Notes: a model not told the origin generated them from the letters alone. A stretch of 64,000 nt of DNA from Bosea sp. NBC_00550 (GCF_026020075.1 NZ_CP102772.1:3136501-3200500), one strand, 5' to 3'. Numbered from the stretch's first letter, positions 8,087 to 17,293 are shown. Numbers and translations are program-made.

Positions 8087-9336
8087 CGACGCCTCGTCGC
8101 TCTGGGGCCGCCCGGCGCCACGGTCACCGTGATGCGCTCCGACATGACCGGCGGATCATGCGGCACATGGTTTTCATCGGCGAGCAGAAGCTGGAACGTG
8201 TGCCGGCCGGTTGGCAGCGTCAGGCGGTATTCGGTCTGGCCGCCGCCGAGATGGATATGGTTGAGGTCGGCCGGGATCGGATCGCCGAACGACGGCGGCT
8301 GCGTATCGACCAGCAGGTGATGGTGGCCGGTATTCGGCTTGGCGACACCGGCGGGGGCGACCCCCATGTTGCGCAGGCCGAAGCGGATCGTCGAGGTCGG
8401 GAAGATCGTGTCGCCGTCCTTCGGATAGATGAAGTAGACCGCGGCGTCGTTGGGCGATGCTGTCCGCGCGCGGCCGGCTGCGCCCGCCGGATTGGACGCG
8501 GCAGCCGCCTGCGCATCGGCGACCACGCGGACGCGGATGCGCTCGGACACCACAGGAGGATCGTGCGGCACATGCTCGTGATCGCCCATCAGCAGTTGCA
8601 GCGTGTGTTCGCCGGGCGGCAGGGAGAGCTCGACCTCGGTCTGGCCACGCCCGAAATGCAGATGGTTGAAGTCGCTCGGGATCTCGCGGTCGAGCGCCGG
8701 CAGCTCGGTATCGACCAGCAGATGGTGATGGCCGCCATTGTGGCTGGTCGTGCCGGCCGGCGTCACCGTGATGCCCGCCGCTCCGAAGCGTATTTTGGCC
8801 CGGCTGGAGATCGTCGCTCCGTCCTGGAGATCGATGAAGAAGACGCGGGCGCCGGGCTCGGCCGCCGAGCGCGGCTTCTCCGCCGCCGCCGAGACGTCCA
8901 CCGTGATGCGCTCCGACACCACCGGAGGATCGTGCGGCACGTGGTTGTGGTCGGCGAAGAGAAGCTGGAGCGTGTGTTTGCCCGGCGTCAGGGCGATCTC
9001 GGCCTCGGTCTGGCCGCCGCCGAAATGGATGTGGTTGAAATCGCTCGGGATCGGCTGATCGAGCGGCGGCAGCTCGGTGTCGATCAGCAAATGATGATGC
9101 CCGGCATCGCGTTTCGCTTCGCCGGCCGGAGCGACGTCCATGCCGGAGATGGCGAACCTCACGGTGAATTTGCCCGGCACCTGCGCCTTGTCGGCGAGGC
9201 CGACGAAGGAGAGCCGGGCAGCAGCCGGGGCCGGGCTGCGCTGCCGGGCGCGCTCCTGGGCCGGCGCGGCGACGATCGGGATCGCCAGCGCCGCTGCCAG
9301 ACTGAACCAGAGAACCGCCGGCGCAAGGCGAAGCAT
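8083..9336 (-). CDS. Exported protein with three tandem DUF4399 domains
   Basis: A signal peptide (ending IVAAPAQ) is followed by three copies of the DUF4399 domain at about residues 42-150, 165-270 and 300-405, joined by Ala/Pro-rich linkers. Each copy repeats the same set of motifs: GHHHLL(I/V)DT, N-H-(I/L)-H-(F/L)-G followed by GQTE, HT(L/F)QLL, and (N/E)HVPHDPPV(V/M)SERI. Four copies therefore sit in two adjacent genes. The copies differ at many residues, so the duplication is old. This is the first gene of the leftward arm and diverges from the caspase gene at 9486. Confidence 0.88.
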   Translation of the reverse strand: MLRLAPAVLWFSLAAALAIPIVAAPAQERARQRSPAPAAARLSFVGLADKAQVPGKFTVRFAISGMDVAPAGEAKRDAGHHHLLIDTELPPLDQPIPSDFNHIHFGGGQTEAEIALTPGKHTLQLLFADHNHVPHDPPVVSERITVDVSAAAEKPRSAAEPGARVFFIDLQDGATISSRAKIRFGAAGITVTPAGTTSHNGGHHHLLVDTELPALDREIPSDFNHLHFGRGQTEVELSLPPGEHTLQLLMGDHEHVPHDPPVVSERIRVRVVADAQAAAASNPAGAAGRARTASPNDAAVYFIYPKDGDTIFPTSTIRFGLRNMGVAPAGVAKPNTGHHHLLVDTQPPSFGDPIPADLNHIHLGGGQTEYRLTLPTGRHTFQLLLADENHVPHDPPVMSERITVTVAPGGPRATRRR

Positions 9337-9485
9337 GAGCGTCTTCCTTCCCCGGGACGATGTGTCGAAGGCTATCAGCGGCGACTGGAGCCTTCAAGCA
9401 AAACGCCGTCACGTTTCGCCGAGGACTATGCTTTGTTCTGGAGGCGGCCAAGATCATGCATTAGCATGACGCAAGGAAGGCACCC
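9337..9485. promoter_or_regulatory. Divergent promoter region between DUF4399 and caspase genes
   Basis: This 149-base gap separates two gene starts facing away from each other, so both arms of the envelope cluster must be driven from here. The part near 9435-9480 is less GC-rich (CATGCATTAGCATGACGC). I cannot assign -35/-10 boxes with confidence. Confidence 0.4.
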
Positions 9486-10943
9486 ATGATCTTCGTTGCC
9501 AGACTCTGCGGGCTCATCCTGCTCATCTTGTCCGGCTTGGCCATCGCCCAGCCGCTACCGGAGCGCCGCGTCGCGCTCGTGATCGGCAACTCCAGCTATC
9601 GAAACGCGCCCGTGCTGCCCAATACGGTGAACGACGCGCGCGACATGGTGGTGGCGTTGCGCAAGGTCGGCTTCGAGGTGGTCGACGGCATCGATCTGGA
9701 CAAGCGCGGCATGGATGCGGCGCTCACGCGTTTCGCAAGGCTCGTGCAGGATGCCGACACCGCGATGTTCTACTTCGCCGGCCATGGCTTCCAGTTCAAC
9801 GGCGAAAATTATCTGGTGCCTGTGGAGGCAAAGATCGAGGACGAGGTCGGCGTCCAGTACGAGACGACCCGGCTCAACGACGTCGTCACCGCCTTGAACT
9901 ACGCCAAGGGCGTCAAGATCATGGTGCTCGATGCCTGCCGCAACAATCCTTTCGTTGGCCTCCTCGCCAAGCGGCAGGCAACGCGCGGCTTCTCCGTCGG
10001 CTCGGGCCTCGCCCCGGTCCAACGGGCGCAGGGAATGGTCATCGCCTATGCGACGCAGGCCAACGATGTCGCCGCCGACGGCATCGGCCGCAACAGCCCC
10101 TTCACGGCGGCGCTGGTGCGCGAGATCGATCACCCCGGGCTGGAGGTGGCGACCCTGTTCCGCCGCGTTCAGAAAAGCGTCTACGACGCGACGGCGGGCA
10201 AGCAGACGCCGGAACTGTCGCTTTCCCTGCTCGGTGATTTCTATCTCAACCGCGAGGAGACGGATGCCGATGTCTGGCGCCGTATCCGCGCCAGCGACGA
10301 GCCCGCCGCGCTGCAGGCGTTCATCCAGCGCTATCCCGCGAGCTTTTTCGCCATCGACGCCCGCACGCGGCTGGACCTGATCGAGCGCCGATCCTCCGCG
10401 TCGAGCGAGCGCGACAAGCTTGCGCGCGAGTTCGCCGAACGCGAACGCGCTCTGCTTCAACGTCTCGAACGGGCGGAACAGGGCCGGCGCCAGGCCGCCG
10501 ACGATCTCGCCCGCAAGGATCTCGGCGAAGCGGTCGTCGCCGCGCCGCCTGCGAAACCCACGGACTCCCCGCCGCCCGCTACCGCTGCCCCCGCCGCCCC
10601 CGCGCCCCGCGCCCAGGACAAGGCCGAGAGGGCACGCCTCGCCGACGAACTGGCCCGTCGCGAAACCGAGCTCGCGGCGATCGAAGTGGAGAAGCGGCGG
10701 CTGTCGGAGGAGCGTCAGGCCGTCGAGCAGGCGATGGCGGCGCGGCTCGGCGCTGCACCGCTGTCGCAGGATCGATCGACCCAGCCGGTCGCGCTGCCCG
10801 GCAGCGCCTCGCGCCTCCCGGAGACCGCACCCGGAGCGATGCCGAGGGGACGGGCGTCGGCGGGCTGCGCCGAACTCCTGCTGCGGGCCCAGCTCGGCGA
10901 TCTGACACCGGCCGGGCGCGAGCAATTGCAGCACTGCCGCTGA
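9486..10943 (+). CDS. Exported caspase-family protease with coiled-coil C-terminus
   Basis: A signal peptide (residues 1-21) precedes a caspase/orthocaspase domain at about 27-245. The catalytic dyad is intact: His100 in YFAGHGF and Cys151 in VLDACRNNP. IGNSSYRNAPVLPN and the later YATQANDVA also fit. The remainder is a charged helical, coiled-coil-like region broken by a Pro/Ala stretch (about residues 345-385), ending with a small Cys-containing tail (SAGCAELLLRAQLGDLTPAG). Orthocaspases cleave after Arg or Lys; the substrate here is unknown. The signal peptide places it in the periplasm. It is followed after 48 bases by an OmpA-domain gene on the same strand. Confidence 0.88.
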   Translation: MIFVARLCGLILLILSGLAIAQPLPERRVALVIGNSSYRNAPVLPNTVNDARDMVVALRKVGFEVVDGIDLDKRGMDAALTRFARLVQDADTAMFYFAGHGFQFNGENYLVPVEAKIEDEVGVQYETTRLNDVVTALNYAKGVKIMVLDACRNNPFVGLLAKRQATRGFSVGSGLAPVQRAQGMVIAYATQANDVAADGIGRNSPFTAALVREIDHPGLEVATLFRRVQKSVYDATAGKQTPELSLSLLGDFYLNREETDADVWRRIRASDEPAALQAFIQRYPASFFAIDARTRLDLIERRSSASSERDKLAREFAERERALLQRLERAEQGRRQAADDLARKDLGEAVVAAPPAKPTDSPPPATAAPAAPAPRAQDKAERARLADELARRETELAAIEVEKRRLSEERQAVEQAMAARLGAAPLSQDRSTQPVALPGSASRLPETAPGAMPRGRASAGCAELLLRAQLGDLTPAGREQLQHCR

Positions 10944-10991
10944 GACAACGGGGCGGGGCTCGGCCACCGTCCTGAACCGGAAAGGTTAGGC

Positions 10992-12167
10992 ATGACAGGC
11001 TTGTTCCGCTTCAAGGGTCTCCTGATCGGCTTGGCCCTGCTGGCCGGTGGCACGTCGGCCTTGGCCCAGACGACCCCGCCCACGCCCGTTCCGTTCCCGG
11101 ATGCGCTCCGGAAAGCGGCCGACGATCTGTTCGGCAAGGCAGCGGCTTCCGGCCAGCAGGTCGAACTGGTCATCGACCCGCTCATCGACGCAGCCTCGGG
11201 CGCGCAGTCGACGGCGACGCGTTCGATGCAGCAGAGCTTGATGGAGATCGTTCGCTCGGCCTATCCGCGCTTCACCGTCCTGCCTTTCGACAGCGAGGCC
11301 CTGGCGCGCAAGCCGGTGGTTCTGGTCGGCACCTTCACAGCCATCAACAACCAGGGCGTACCGGACGGGCCGCGCGACGCCTATCGGATCTGCCTGACGC
11401 TTGCCGACCTGAAATCCAACAGCGTCGTTTCCAAAGGAGTATCGCGCGCGCGTGTGGACGGCGTCGACGCCACCCCGACGCCGTATTACCGCGACGCGCC
11501 GCTCTGGTCCAAGGATCAGGCCACGGAGGCCTACATCAAGACCTGCCAGGGCACGAAGCTCGGGGACCCGATCGACCCGTCCTATGTCGAGAAGCTCACG
11601 GCGAATGCGCTGATCAACGACGGCATCCTCGCCTATGAGACGCAGCATTTCCGCGAGGCACTCGCCTTCTACAGGACGGCGCGCAAGCTGCCGGGCGGCG
11701 AGCAGCATCGCGTCAGGATCGGCACCTATCTCGCGGCCACCAGGCTCGCGCGACGGGACGACATGGTCGATGCCTTCGGCGATCTCGTCGATTACGGGCT
11801 GGGGGCTGACCAGCTCATGGTCAAGCTGCTGTTCAAGCCGGGCACCACGCAGTTCATCGACAACTCGCAGGTCACGGAGCCCTATCCGATGTGGCTGAGC
11901 CAGATCGCGACGCGGGCGCGCCAGAAGGGCGCCTGTCTCGAGATCGTCGGCCATACCTCGCATACCGGCCTGCCGCAGGTGAACGAGCGGCTTTCCGTCT
12001 TGCGGGCGCAATTCGTCATGGACCTCCTGCTGACCGGCGCGCCCGACAACCGCGGCCGCATGATCGCGACCGGCCGCGGCTTCAAGGAGAACCTCGTCGG
12101 AACCGGCAAGGACGACGCCAGCGACGCGCTCGACCGCCGGGTCGAGTTCAAGGTGATCGGCTGCTAG
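10992..12167 (+). CDS. Exported protein with C-terminal OmpA-like peptidoglycan-binding domain
   Basis: The signal peptide ends near SALAQ. The first 250 residues are not recognised; they contain a region with DALRKAADDLFGKAA, an alpha/beta segment, and a helical-repeat-like part (ILAYETQHFREALAFYRTA). The last 120 residues form an OmpA-like domain: LLFKPGTTQFID, CLEIVGHTSHTG, then NERLSVLRAQFV and ALDRRVEFKV. Such domains hold proteins to peptidoglycan. Located 48 bases after the caspase gene, it is likely co-transcribed and could anchor or be cleaved by the caspase, which is inference. Confidence 0.85.
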   Translation: MTGLFRFKGLLIGLALLAGGTSALAQTTPPTPVPFPDALRKAADDLFGKAAASGQQVELVIDPLIDAASGAQSTATRSMQQSLMEIVRSAYPRFTVLPFDSEALARKPVVLVGTFTAINNQGVPDGPRDAYRICLTLADLKSNSVVSKGVSRARVDGVDATPTPYYRDAPLWSKDQATEAYIKTCQGTKLGDPIDPSYVEKLTANALINDGILAYETQHFREALAFYRTARKLPGGEQHRVRIGTYLAATRLARRDDMVDAFGDLVDYGLGADQLMVKLLFKPGTTQFIDNSQVTEPYPMWLSQIATRARQKGACLEIVGHTSHTGLPQVNERLSVLRAQFVMDLLLTGAPDNRGRMIATGRGFKENLVGTGKDDASDALDRRVEFKVIGC

Positions 12168-12286
12168 CAATAACCCTTCACCGGGCAACGATGGCGACGG
12201 GCGTCCCGACAATCGGGCAGTTGAGCGCTGCATCCACGGGCGCAGTCCCAACTGTGCGCCGGATTCCATAATCTCGCCTGCCAGGT

Positions 12287-12530
12287 TCAATCCTCGATCG
12301 TTAAGCTCTGAATTGCGCCCGGTTCTCGCAAGAACCGCGAGGCGGGCGATCCCGCCGGCAGGCGCAGCACGTCTATGGGATCCTCCATCGAGCTCGGGCC
12401 GGCACCGGGAGTTCCACCGGGCTCCCCGCCGGCAGCGGCATAGGAATTGGCCCACGAATACGCCGCATCATCTGCCGTCTCGAACTATTCCGATTTGAGG
12501 GAACAGTTCGCCTGCGGGCGCCGTTGTCAT
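12287..12530 (-). pseudogene. Possible relic of a small gene (about 80 codons) with a frame break
   Basis: On the minus strand an ATG at 12530 opens MTTAPAGELFPQIGIVRDG. The reading then becomes coding-like in the next frame (ADDAAYSWANSYAAA, later SMEDPIDVLRLPAGSPASRF) until a TGA at 12289-12287. One extra base near 12470 would join the two. I do not recognise the product, no convincing ribosome binding site is seen, and GC-rich DNA often gives such frames by chance. Confidence 0.22.
12321..12356. repeat. Two tandem perfect hairpins
   Basis: GGTTCT-CGCA-AGAACC (12321-12336) and GGCGGG-CGAT-CCCGCC (12341-12356) sit side by side in the 445-base gap between the OmpA-domain gene and the aldehyde oxidoreductase operon. 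Neither has a T run. Apart from these and the possible relic gene, nothing else is seen in the gap. Confidence 0.4.
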
Positions 12531-12612
12531 CGCTATCAGGCCGCCGGCTCCCAAGCCTGGCCGCAGCCTCCAGACTTTCACCGCCCCTCGCCTATCGCAT
12601 AGGAGTTCGACC

Positions 12613-13131
12613 GTGACGCTCCGAACGCTGGCTCCCGATGACAAGATCGAGATCACGCTCAACCTGAACGGCCGTCCGGTTCGAACCGAGGTTGGGCCTT
12701 CGACGACACTGCTCGACCTGCTGCGCAATCAGCTCGGGCTGACCGGTACGAAGAAGGGCTGCGACCACGGCCAGTGCGGCGCCTGCACGGTCTTGATCGA
12801 AGGCCAGCGCATCAACGCCTGCCTGAAGCTCGCAGTGATGATGGATGGACGGGAGATTACGACGATCGAGGGGCTGGCGCAGGGCGACGATCTGCATCCC
12901 CTGCAGCGTGCCTTCATCGAACGCGATGCGTTCCAGTGCGGGTACTGCACACCGGGCCAGATCTGCTCCGCGGTCGCGCTCCTGGCCGAGGGGCACGCTC
13001 ACGACCGCGAAGAGATCCGCGAGCTGATGAGCGGGAACATCTGCCGTTGCGGCGCCTATCCGAACATCGTCGATGCGATCGAGGATGTGATGGGGCAACG
13101 GCAAGGCTATATCCGGGAGGCGGCAGAATGA
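12613..13131 (+). CDS. paoA: Aldehyde oxidoreductase iron-sulfur subunit (PaoA/YagT type)
   Basis: The protein binds two [2Fe-2S] clusters that pass electrons from the molybdenum site to FAD. The plant-type cluster ligands are Cys50, Cys55, Cys58 and Cys70 (CDHGQCGAC, then NAC). The second cluster has Cys109, Cys112, Cys144 and Cys146 (CGYC, CRCG). At 172 residues it is a stand-alone small subunit. It starts with GTG behind AGGAG. Unlike E. coli PaoA no Tat signal is visible, so the complex should be cytoplasmic. It overlaps the next gene by ATGA and is the first of three subunits. Confidence 0.92.
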   Translation: MTLRTLAPDDKIEITLNLNGRPVRTEVGPSTTLLDLLRNQLGLTGTKKGCDHGQCGACTVLIEGQRINACLKLAVMMDGREITTIEGLAQGDDLHPLQRAFIERDAFQCGYCTPGQICSAVALLAEGHAHDREEIRELMSGNICRCGAYPNIVDAIEDVMGQRQGYIREAAE

Positions 13132-14150
13132 ACCGCTTCTCTTACCTCAGGGCCGAAAGCGTCGAAGGGGCCCTGGCCGCCCTGGCCGCCGATCCCGCCG
13201 CGAAGATCGTGGCTGGCGGGACAAACCTCCTCGACCTGATGAAATACGATGTCGAGCAGCCGAGCCGCCTGATCGACATAACCCGCATCGAAGGCCTCGA
13301 CGAGATCACTCAAAGCGAGCGCGGCATCATGATCGGCGCGCTCGTCTCGAACACGACGATCGCCTATCATCCGGCGGTTGCCGAGAATTTCCCGCTGCTG
13401 TCGAGCGCCATCCTGGCGGGCGCCACGCCGCAGCTGCGAAACGCCGCGACCGCGGGCGGCAACATCAACCAGCGGACGCGCTGCTATTACTTTTACGATG
13501 CCGCGCTGCCCTGCAACAAGCGCGAACCAGGCAGTGGCTGCCCGGCTTTGGAGGGCGTCAACCGCAACCACGCCATTCTGGGTGCGAGCGACGACTGCAT
13601 CGCCACGCACCCATCCGACATGTGCGTCGCCCTCGCCGCGCTCGATGCCCTCATCCATATCGCCGGCCCGCAAGGGCAGCGGACGATTCCGATCGCGCAA
13701 TATCATCGTCTGCCCGATGGCTCGCCGGAACGCGACACGACGCTCGGCGCCGATGAACTGGTGATCGGCATCGAAATCCCCGCCGAGGCCCGACGCTTCA
13801 TGGGCAACCATACCTATCTGAAACTTCGTGACCGGCTGTCCTATGCATTCGCGCTGGTCTCGGTCGCCGCGGGCCTGCAGATGGAAGGAGATACCATCGC
13901 CGACGCGCGCATCGCGCTTGGCGGAGTCGCTCACAAACCCTGGCGCCGCCCGCAAGCCGAGGAGGTGTTGATCGGGCGCGCTGCCGACGAGACCAGCTTT
14001 GCCGCGGCCGCCGACGTGCTGCTGGAAGGCGCCCAGGGCCGCAAGCACAACGCCTTCAAGATCGAGCTGGCCCGTCGCGCCATCATTCGCGCTCTCGGCC
14101 AGGCTGCGGCCGGCACGCCGCAATCCCAGTCCGACAAGCGCATCGCCTGA
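13128..14150 (+). CDS. paoB: Aldehyde oxidoreductase FAD subunit (PaoB/YagS type)
   Basis: A member of the FAD-binding middle subunits of the xanthine oxidase family, 340 residues. The FAD pyrophosphate loop is KIVAGGTNLLDLMK near residues 26-39. ATAGGNINQRTRC is followed by Cys119, Cys129, Cys138 and Cys157, a cysteine set that in PaoB binds an extra [4Fe-4S] cluster and separates this type from ordinary CoxM/XdhB proteins. It is translationally coupled to the iron-sulfur subunit and followed by the molybdenum subunit. Confidence 0.92.
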   Translation: MNRFSYLRAESVEGALAALAADPAAKIVAGGTNLLDLMKYDVEQPSRLIDITRIEGLDEITQSERGIMIGALVSNTTIAYHPAVAENFPLLSSAILAGATPQLRNAATAGGNINQRTRCYYFYDAALPCNKREPGSGCPALEGVNRNHAILGASDDCIATHPSDMCVALAALDALIHIAGPQGQRTIPIAQYHRLPDGSPERDTTLGADELVIGIEIPAEARRFMGNHTYLKLRDRLSYAFALVSVAAGLQMEGDTIADARIALGGVAHKPWRRPQAEEVLIGRAADETSFAAAADVLLEGAQGRKHNAFKIELARRAIIRALGQAAAGTPQSQSDKRIA

Positions 14151-14163
14151 AGGAGCCGGCATC

Positions 14164-16404
14164 ATGCTCAGGAACGATCCCCATGTCGGCTCGCCGCGCA
14201 GCCGCATCGACGGTGTCGCCAAGGTCGCCGGCCGTGCCACCTACGCCGCCGAATTCGACGCGCCCGGCCTGGTGCATGGCTACATTGTCGACAGTGCCAT
14301 TCCACGCGGCCGCATCGTAGCGCTCGATCTGAATGCGGCTCTTGCGATTCCTGGCGTCATCAAGATCTTCACACATGAAGACCGTCCCAAGACCGCATGG
14401 TTCGACAGGAGCTACCGCGACCAGGTCGCACCGCCCGGCAAGCCGTTGCGGCCTCTCTATGATGATCGGATCCACCACAGCGATCAGCCGATCGCGCTGG
14501 TGGTCGCGGAGACCCTGGAGGCGGCGCGCGAAGCGGCCTCGCTGATCGGCGTAACCTATGAGCGCGCGCCTCACGAGACCGATCTTGAACGCGCCCGCCA
14601 TGACAGCTATGTGCCGCCCAAGAAGCGTTCCGGCATCGCCCCGCCGCCCGATCCCAAGGGCGATGCGGCCGGCGCCTTCTCAGAATCTCCGATCAAGGTC
14701 AGCGCCGAATACGAACTCGCGATCGAGCATCACAATCCGATGGAGCTCCACGGCACGACGGTGGTCTGGGAGGGCGGCGGCAAGATAACCGTCCATGACA
14801 AGACCCAGGGCACCCTGAACACGCATGGCTATATCTCCTCGGTTTTCGGCCTTGCGAGCGACGATGTCAGGGTTGTCTCGCCGTTCGTGGGCGGCGCCTT
14901 CGGCTCGGCGCTCAGGCCGCACCACCAGCTCTTTCTCGCCGTGATGGCTTCGCTGGCGCTCGAACGCTCCGTTCGCGTGGAGATGACGCGAGCCCAGATG
15001 TTCAGCCATGTCCATCGCCCGCAGGCGATCAACACGGTGGCGATCGGTGCGGACGCCGACGGACATATCCGCTCGCTGCAGCATAATGCAGTCGCGGCGA
15101 CATCGCGCTACGAGGACTACCAGGAGAACGTCGTCAACTGGTCGGGCATGCTCTATCACAGCGACGCGACGCAGCTGGGCTACGAACTCGCCAAGCTCGA
15201 CATTCCCACTCCCGGCGACATGCGCGCTCCGGGTGCGCCGACAGGGCTTTTCGCTCTCGAGAGCGCGATGGACGAGTTGGCCTATGCGACCGGCATCGAC
15301 CCGATCGAGTTGCGCTTGCGGAACTATACCGATCGCGACGAGAACGACGACAAGCCGCTGACCTCGAAGGAACTGCGCGCCTGCTATGCCGAAGGGGCCG
15401 CCCGCTTCGGCTGGAGCAAGCGCAATCCAGCGCCACGTGCGACGCGCGCCGGCAAGGAACTCGTCGGCTGGGGCATGGCCAGCGGTGTCTGGGAAGCGAT
15501 GATGATGAAATCATCGGCCCGGGCCAGATTGGGCCGCGACGGCCGCCTCGAAATCGGCTGTGCGACGTCGGATATCGGAACGGGCACCTACACGATCCTG
15601 GCGCAGATCGGGGCCGACGCGCTGGGGCTGGATCTCGATGCGGTGAGCGTGAAGCTCGGCGATTCATCGCTCGCGATGGCTCCCATCCAGGGCGGCTCCT
15701 GGACCGCCGCTTCCTCCGGCAGCGCGGTCATGCTGACCTGCAGGAAGCTTTGCGAAACCCTGCTCAAATACGCTGGGGCCGTTGAAGGATCGCCGCTCGC
15801 AGGCGCTGCGATAGAGGACATCGCCTTCGGCGGGGGCTACATCCGCTTGTGCACCGCGCCCGACCGAACTGTGTCCATCGCGGACGCGCTGACGGCCGCC
15901 GGCGTCGACCATGTCGAGGCGGAAGAGACTGCAAGCCCCGGCCTTATCGGCCCGCTGCGGCACGCCTCCTATACGCATTCCGCCGTCTTCGCCGAGGTTC
16001 ATGTCGATGAGGAACTCGACATCGTGCGCGTGACGCGTGTGGTCAGCGCGGTCGCCGCCGGGCGCATTCTCAATCCGAAGACCGCACGCAGCCAGATCAT
16101 GGGCGGCGTGGTCTGGGGCATCGGCATGGCCCTCCACGAGGAGACGATGACCGACCATCGCTTCGGCCGGTTCATGAACCGCAACCTCGGCGAATATCAT
16201 GTGCCTGTTAATGCCGACATCGACGGGATCGAGGTGATCTTCGTCGAGGAGCACGACAAGAAAGTCAGCCCTATCGGCGTGAAGGGGCTCGGCGAGATCG
16301 GCGTCGTCGGGACCGCTGCCGCTATCGCCAACGCGATCTTCCATGCGACCGGCAAACGGGTCAGGAGCCTGCCGATCACTGTCGACAAGCTGATGGCCGC
16401 CTGA
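14164..16404 (+). CDS. paoC: Aldehyde oxidoreductase molybdenum-binding subunit (PaoC/YagR type)
   Basis: The catalytic subunit of 746 residues oxidises aldehydes to acids with a molybdenum cofactor. The N-terminal a/b hammerhead begins near SRIDGVAKVAGRATYAAEF. Cofactor motifs GGAFGSAL and GTGTYTILAQI are present, and the active-site glutamate is in VKGLGEIG close to the C-terminus. I took the ATG at 14164, with AAGGAG in front. The XdhC-like maturation gene (paoD) that usually follows is missing here, so cofactor insertion must rely on a gene elsewhere. A broad aromatic-aldehyde detoxification role is inferred from PaoABC. Confidence 0.92.
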   Translation: MLRNDPHVGSPRSRIDGVAKVAGRATYAAEFDAPGLVHGYIVDSAIPRGRIVALDLNAALAIPGVIKIFTHEDRPKTAWFDRSYRDQVAPPGKPLRPLYDDRIHHSDQPIALVVAETLEAAREAASLIGVTYERAPHETDLERARHDSYVPPKKRSGIAPPPDPKGDAAGAFSESPIKVSAEYELAIEHHNPMELHGTTVVWEGGGKITVHDKTQGTLNTHGYISSVFGLASDDVRVVSPFVGGAFGSALRPHHQLFLAVMASLALERSVRVEMTRAQMFSHVHRPQAINTVAIGADADGHIRSLQHNAVAATSRYEDYQENVVNWSGMLYHSDATQLGYELAKLDIPTPGDMRAPGAPTGLFALESAMDELAYATGIDPIELRLRNYTDRDENDDKPLTSKELRACYAEGAARFGWSKRNPAPRATRAGKELVGWGMASGVWEAMMMKSSARARLGRDGRLEIGCATSDIGTGTYTILAQIGADALGLDLDAVSVKLGDSSLAMAPIQGGSWTAASSGSAVMLTCRKLCETLLKYAGAVEGSPLAGAAIEDIAFGGGYIRLCTAPDRTVSIADALTAAGVDHVEAEETASPGLIGPLRHASYTHSAVFAEVHVDEELDIVRVTRVVSAVAAGRILNPKTARSQIMGGVVWGIGMALHEETMTDHRFGRFMNRNLGEYHVPVNADIDGIEVIFVEEHDKKVSPIGVKGLGEIGVVGTAAAIANAIFHATGKRVRSLPITVDKLMAA

Positions 16405-16503
16405 CGGCGCATGCTTGCTACTCCGGTCGCTCGGTTCCCTGCCGCCGGCTGGGAACATCGTCCAGCCGTTCCCGTTGTCCGCAGGCTGAAAGAGGGGTGA
16501 TCG

Positions 16504-17280
16504 ATGCGGCTGCGGACCAAGGCTGAACTGAAATATTCCTTTGCCGAGCCGACCCAGATCATCGGGCTGTTGCACGCGGCGAAATCGCCCGACCAACTGC
16601 TTTTGTCGGAGGTGCTCGAAGTCAGCCCGGACACACCGGTTTCCGTGGACGAAGGCCTTTCGGGAGATCGCCGTTTCCGTGCCTGCCTTTCGGGCGAAGT
16701 CTCGGTTGCCTATCAGGCCGAAGTCGAGAACAACGCCCGGCAACTGTTGCCCGTAGCGGGACGCCAACATGTCTGGGGCGAGTTACCCGTCGAGGTTCTC
16801 CCCTACCTGCTGCCGAGCAGATTCTGTCCCAGCGATCAGTTCCAGCGGTTTTCGCAGCGGGAATTCGGAGCGGCCGGCGATGGCGTCGCGCGCGTCATGG
16901 CGATCCTCGACTGGATCAATCGCCACGTCGACTATGTCCACGGCGTCAGCACGGCCGAGTCGACGGCAGCTCATACATTCACGGTCCGCGCGGGCGTCTG
17001 CCGCGACTTCACCCATCTCGGCATCACGCTCTGCCGGGCACTTTCCATCCCGGCACGGGCTGTGAGCGCCTATGCGTTCGAGCTTGATCCACCCGACTTT
17101 CATGCCGTCATGGAGGTCTATCTGGAAAACGACTGGTGGTTGATCGACACGACACGGCTGGCGCCCGTCGAAGGTCTCGTGCGCATCGCTCATGGCCGAG
17201 ACGCGGCAGACATCGCTTTCCTGACCACCGACAAGCCCTGCCAGTTGATCAATCAGACCGTCCAGGTCGAACGGCTGTGA
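16504..17280 (+). CDS. Transglutaminase-like (cysteine protease fold) family protein
   Basis: A cytosolic 258-residue protein. The N-terminal part is a beta domain (LKYSFAEPTQIIG). The transglutaminase core carries the full triad: Cys166 in RAGVCRDFTHL, His200 in DFHAVMEVYL and Asp215 in LIDTTRLAP. These bacterial proteins are thought to act as proteases or amidases, and substrates are rarely known. It is on the same strand as the aldehyde oxidoreductase genes but 99 bases away. A cupin gene follows after 13 bases and is probably co-transcribed. Confidence 0.88.
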   Translation: MRLRTKAELKYSFAEPTQIIGLLHAAKSPDQLLLSEVLEVSPDTPVSVDEGLSGDRRFRACLSGEVSVAYQAEVENNARQLLPVAGRQHVWGELPVEVLPYLLPSRFCPSDQFQRFSQREFGAAGDGVARVMAILDWINRHVDYVHGVSTAESTAAHTFTVRAGVCRDFTHLGITLCRALSIPARAVSAYAFELDPPDFHAVMEVYLENDWWLIDTTRLAPVEGLVRIAHGRDAADIAFLTTDKPCQLINQTVQVERL

Positions 17281-17293
17281 AGGAGAGTGCGCC

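Noticed and set aside
10986..12455. Minus-strand open frame of 489 codons opposite the OmpA-domain gene
   Set aside because: The plus-strand gene has a signal peptide and an OmpA domain; the antisense frame has no domain.
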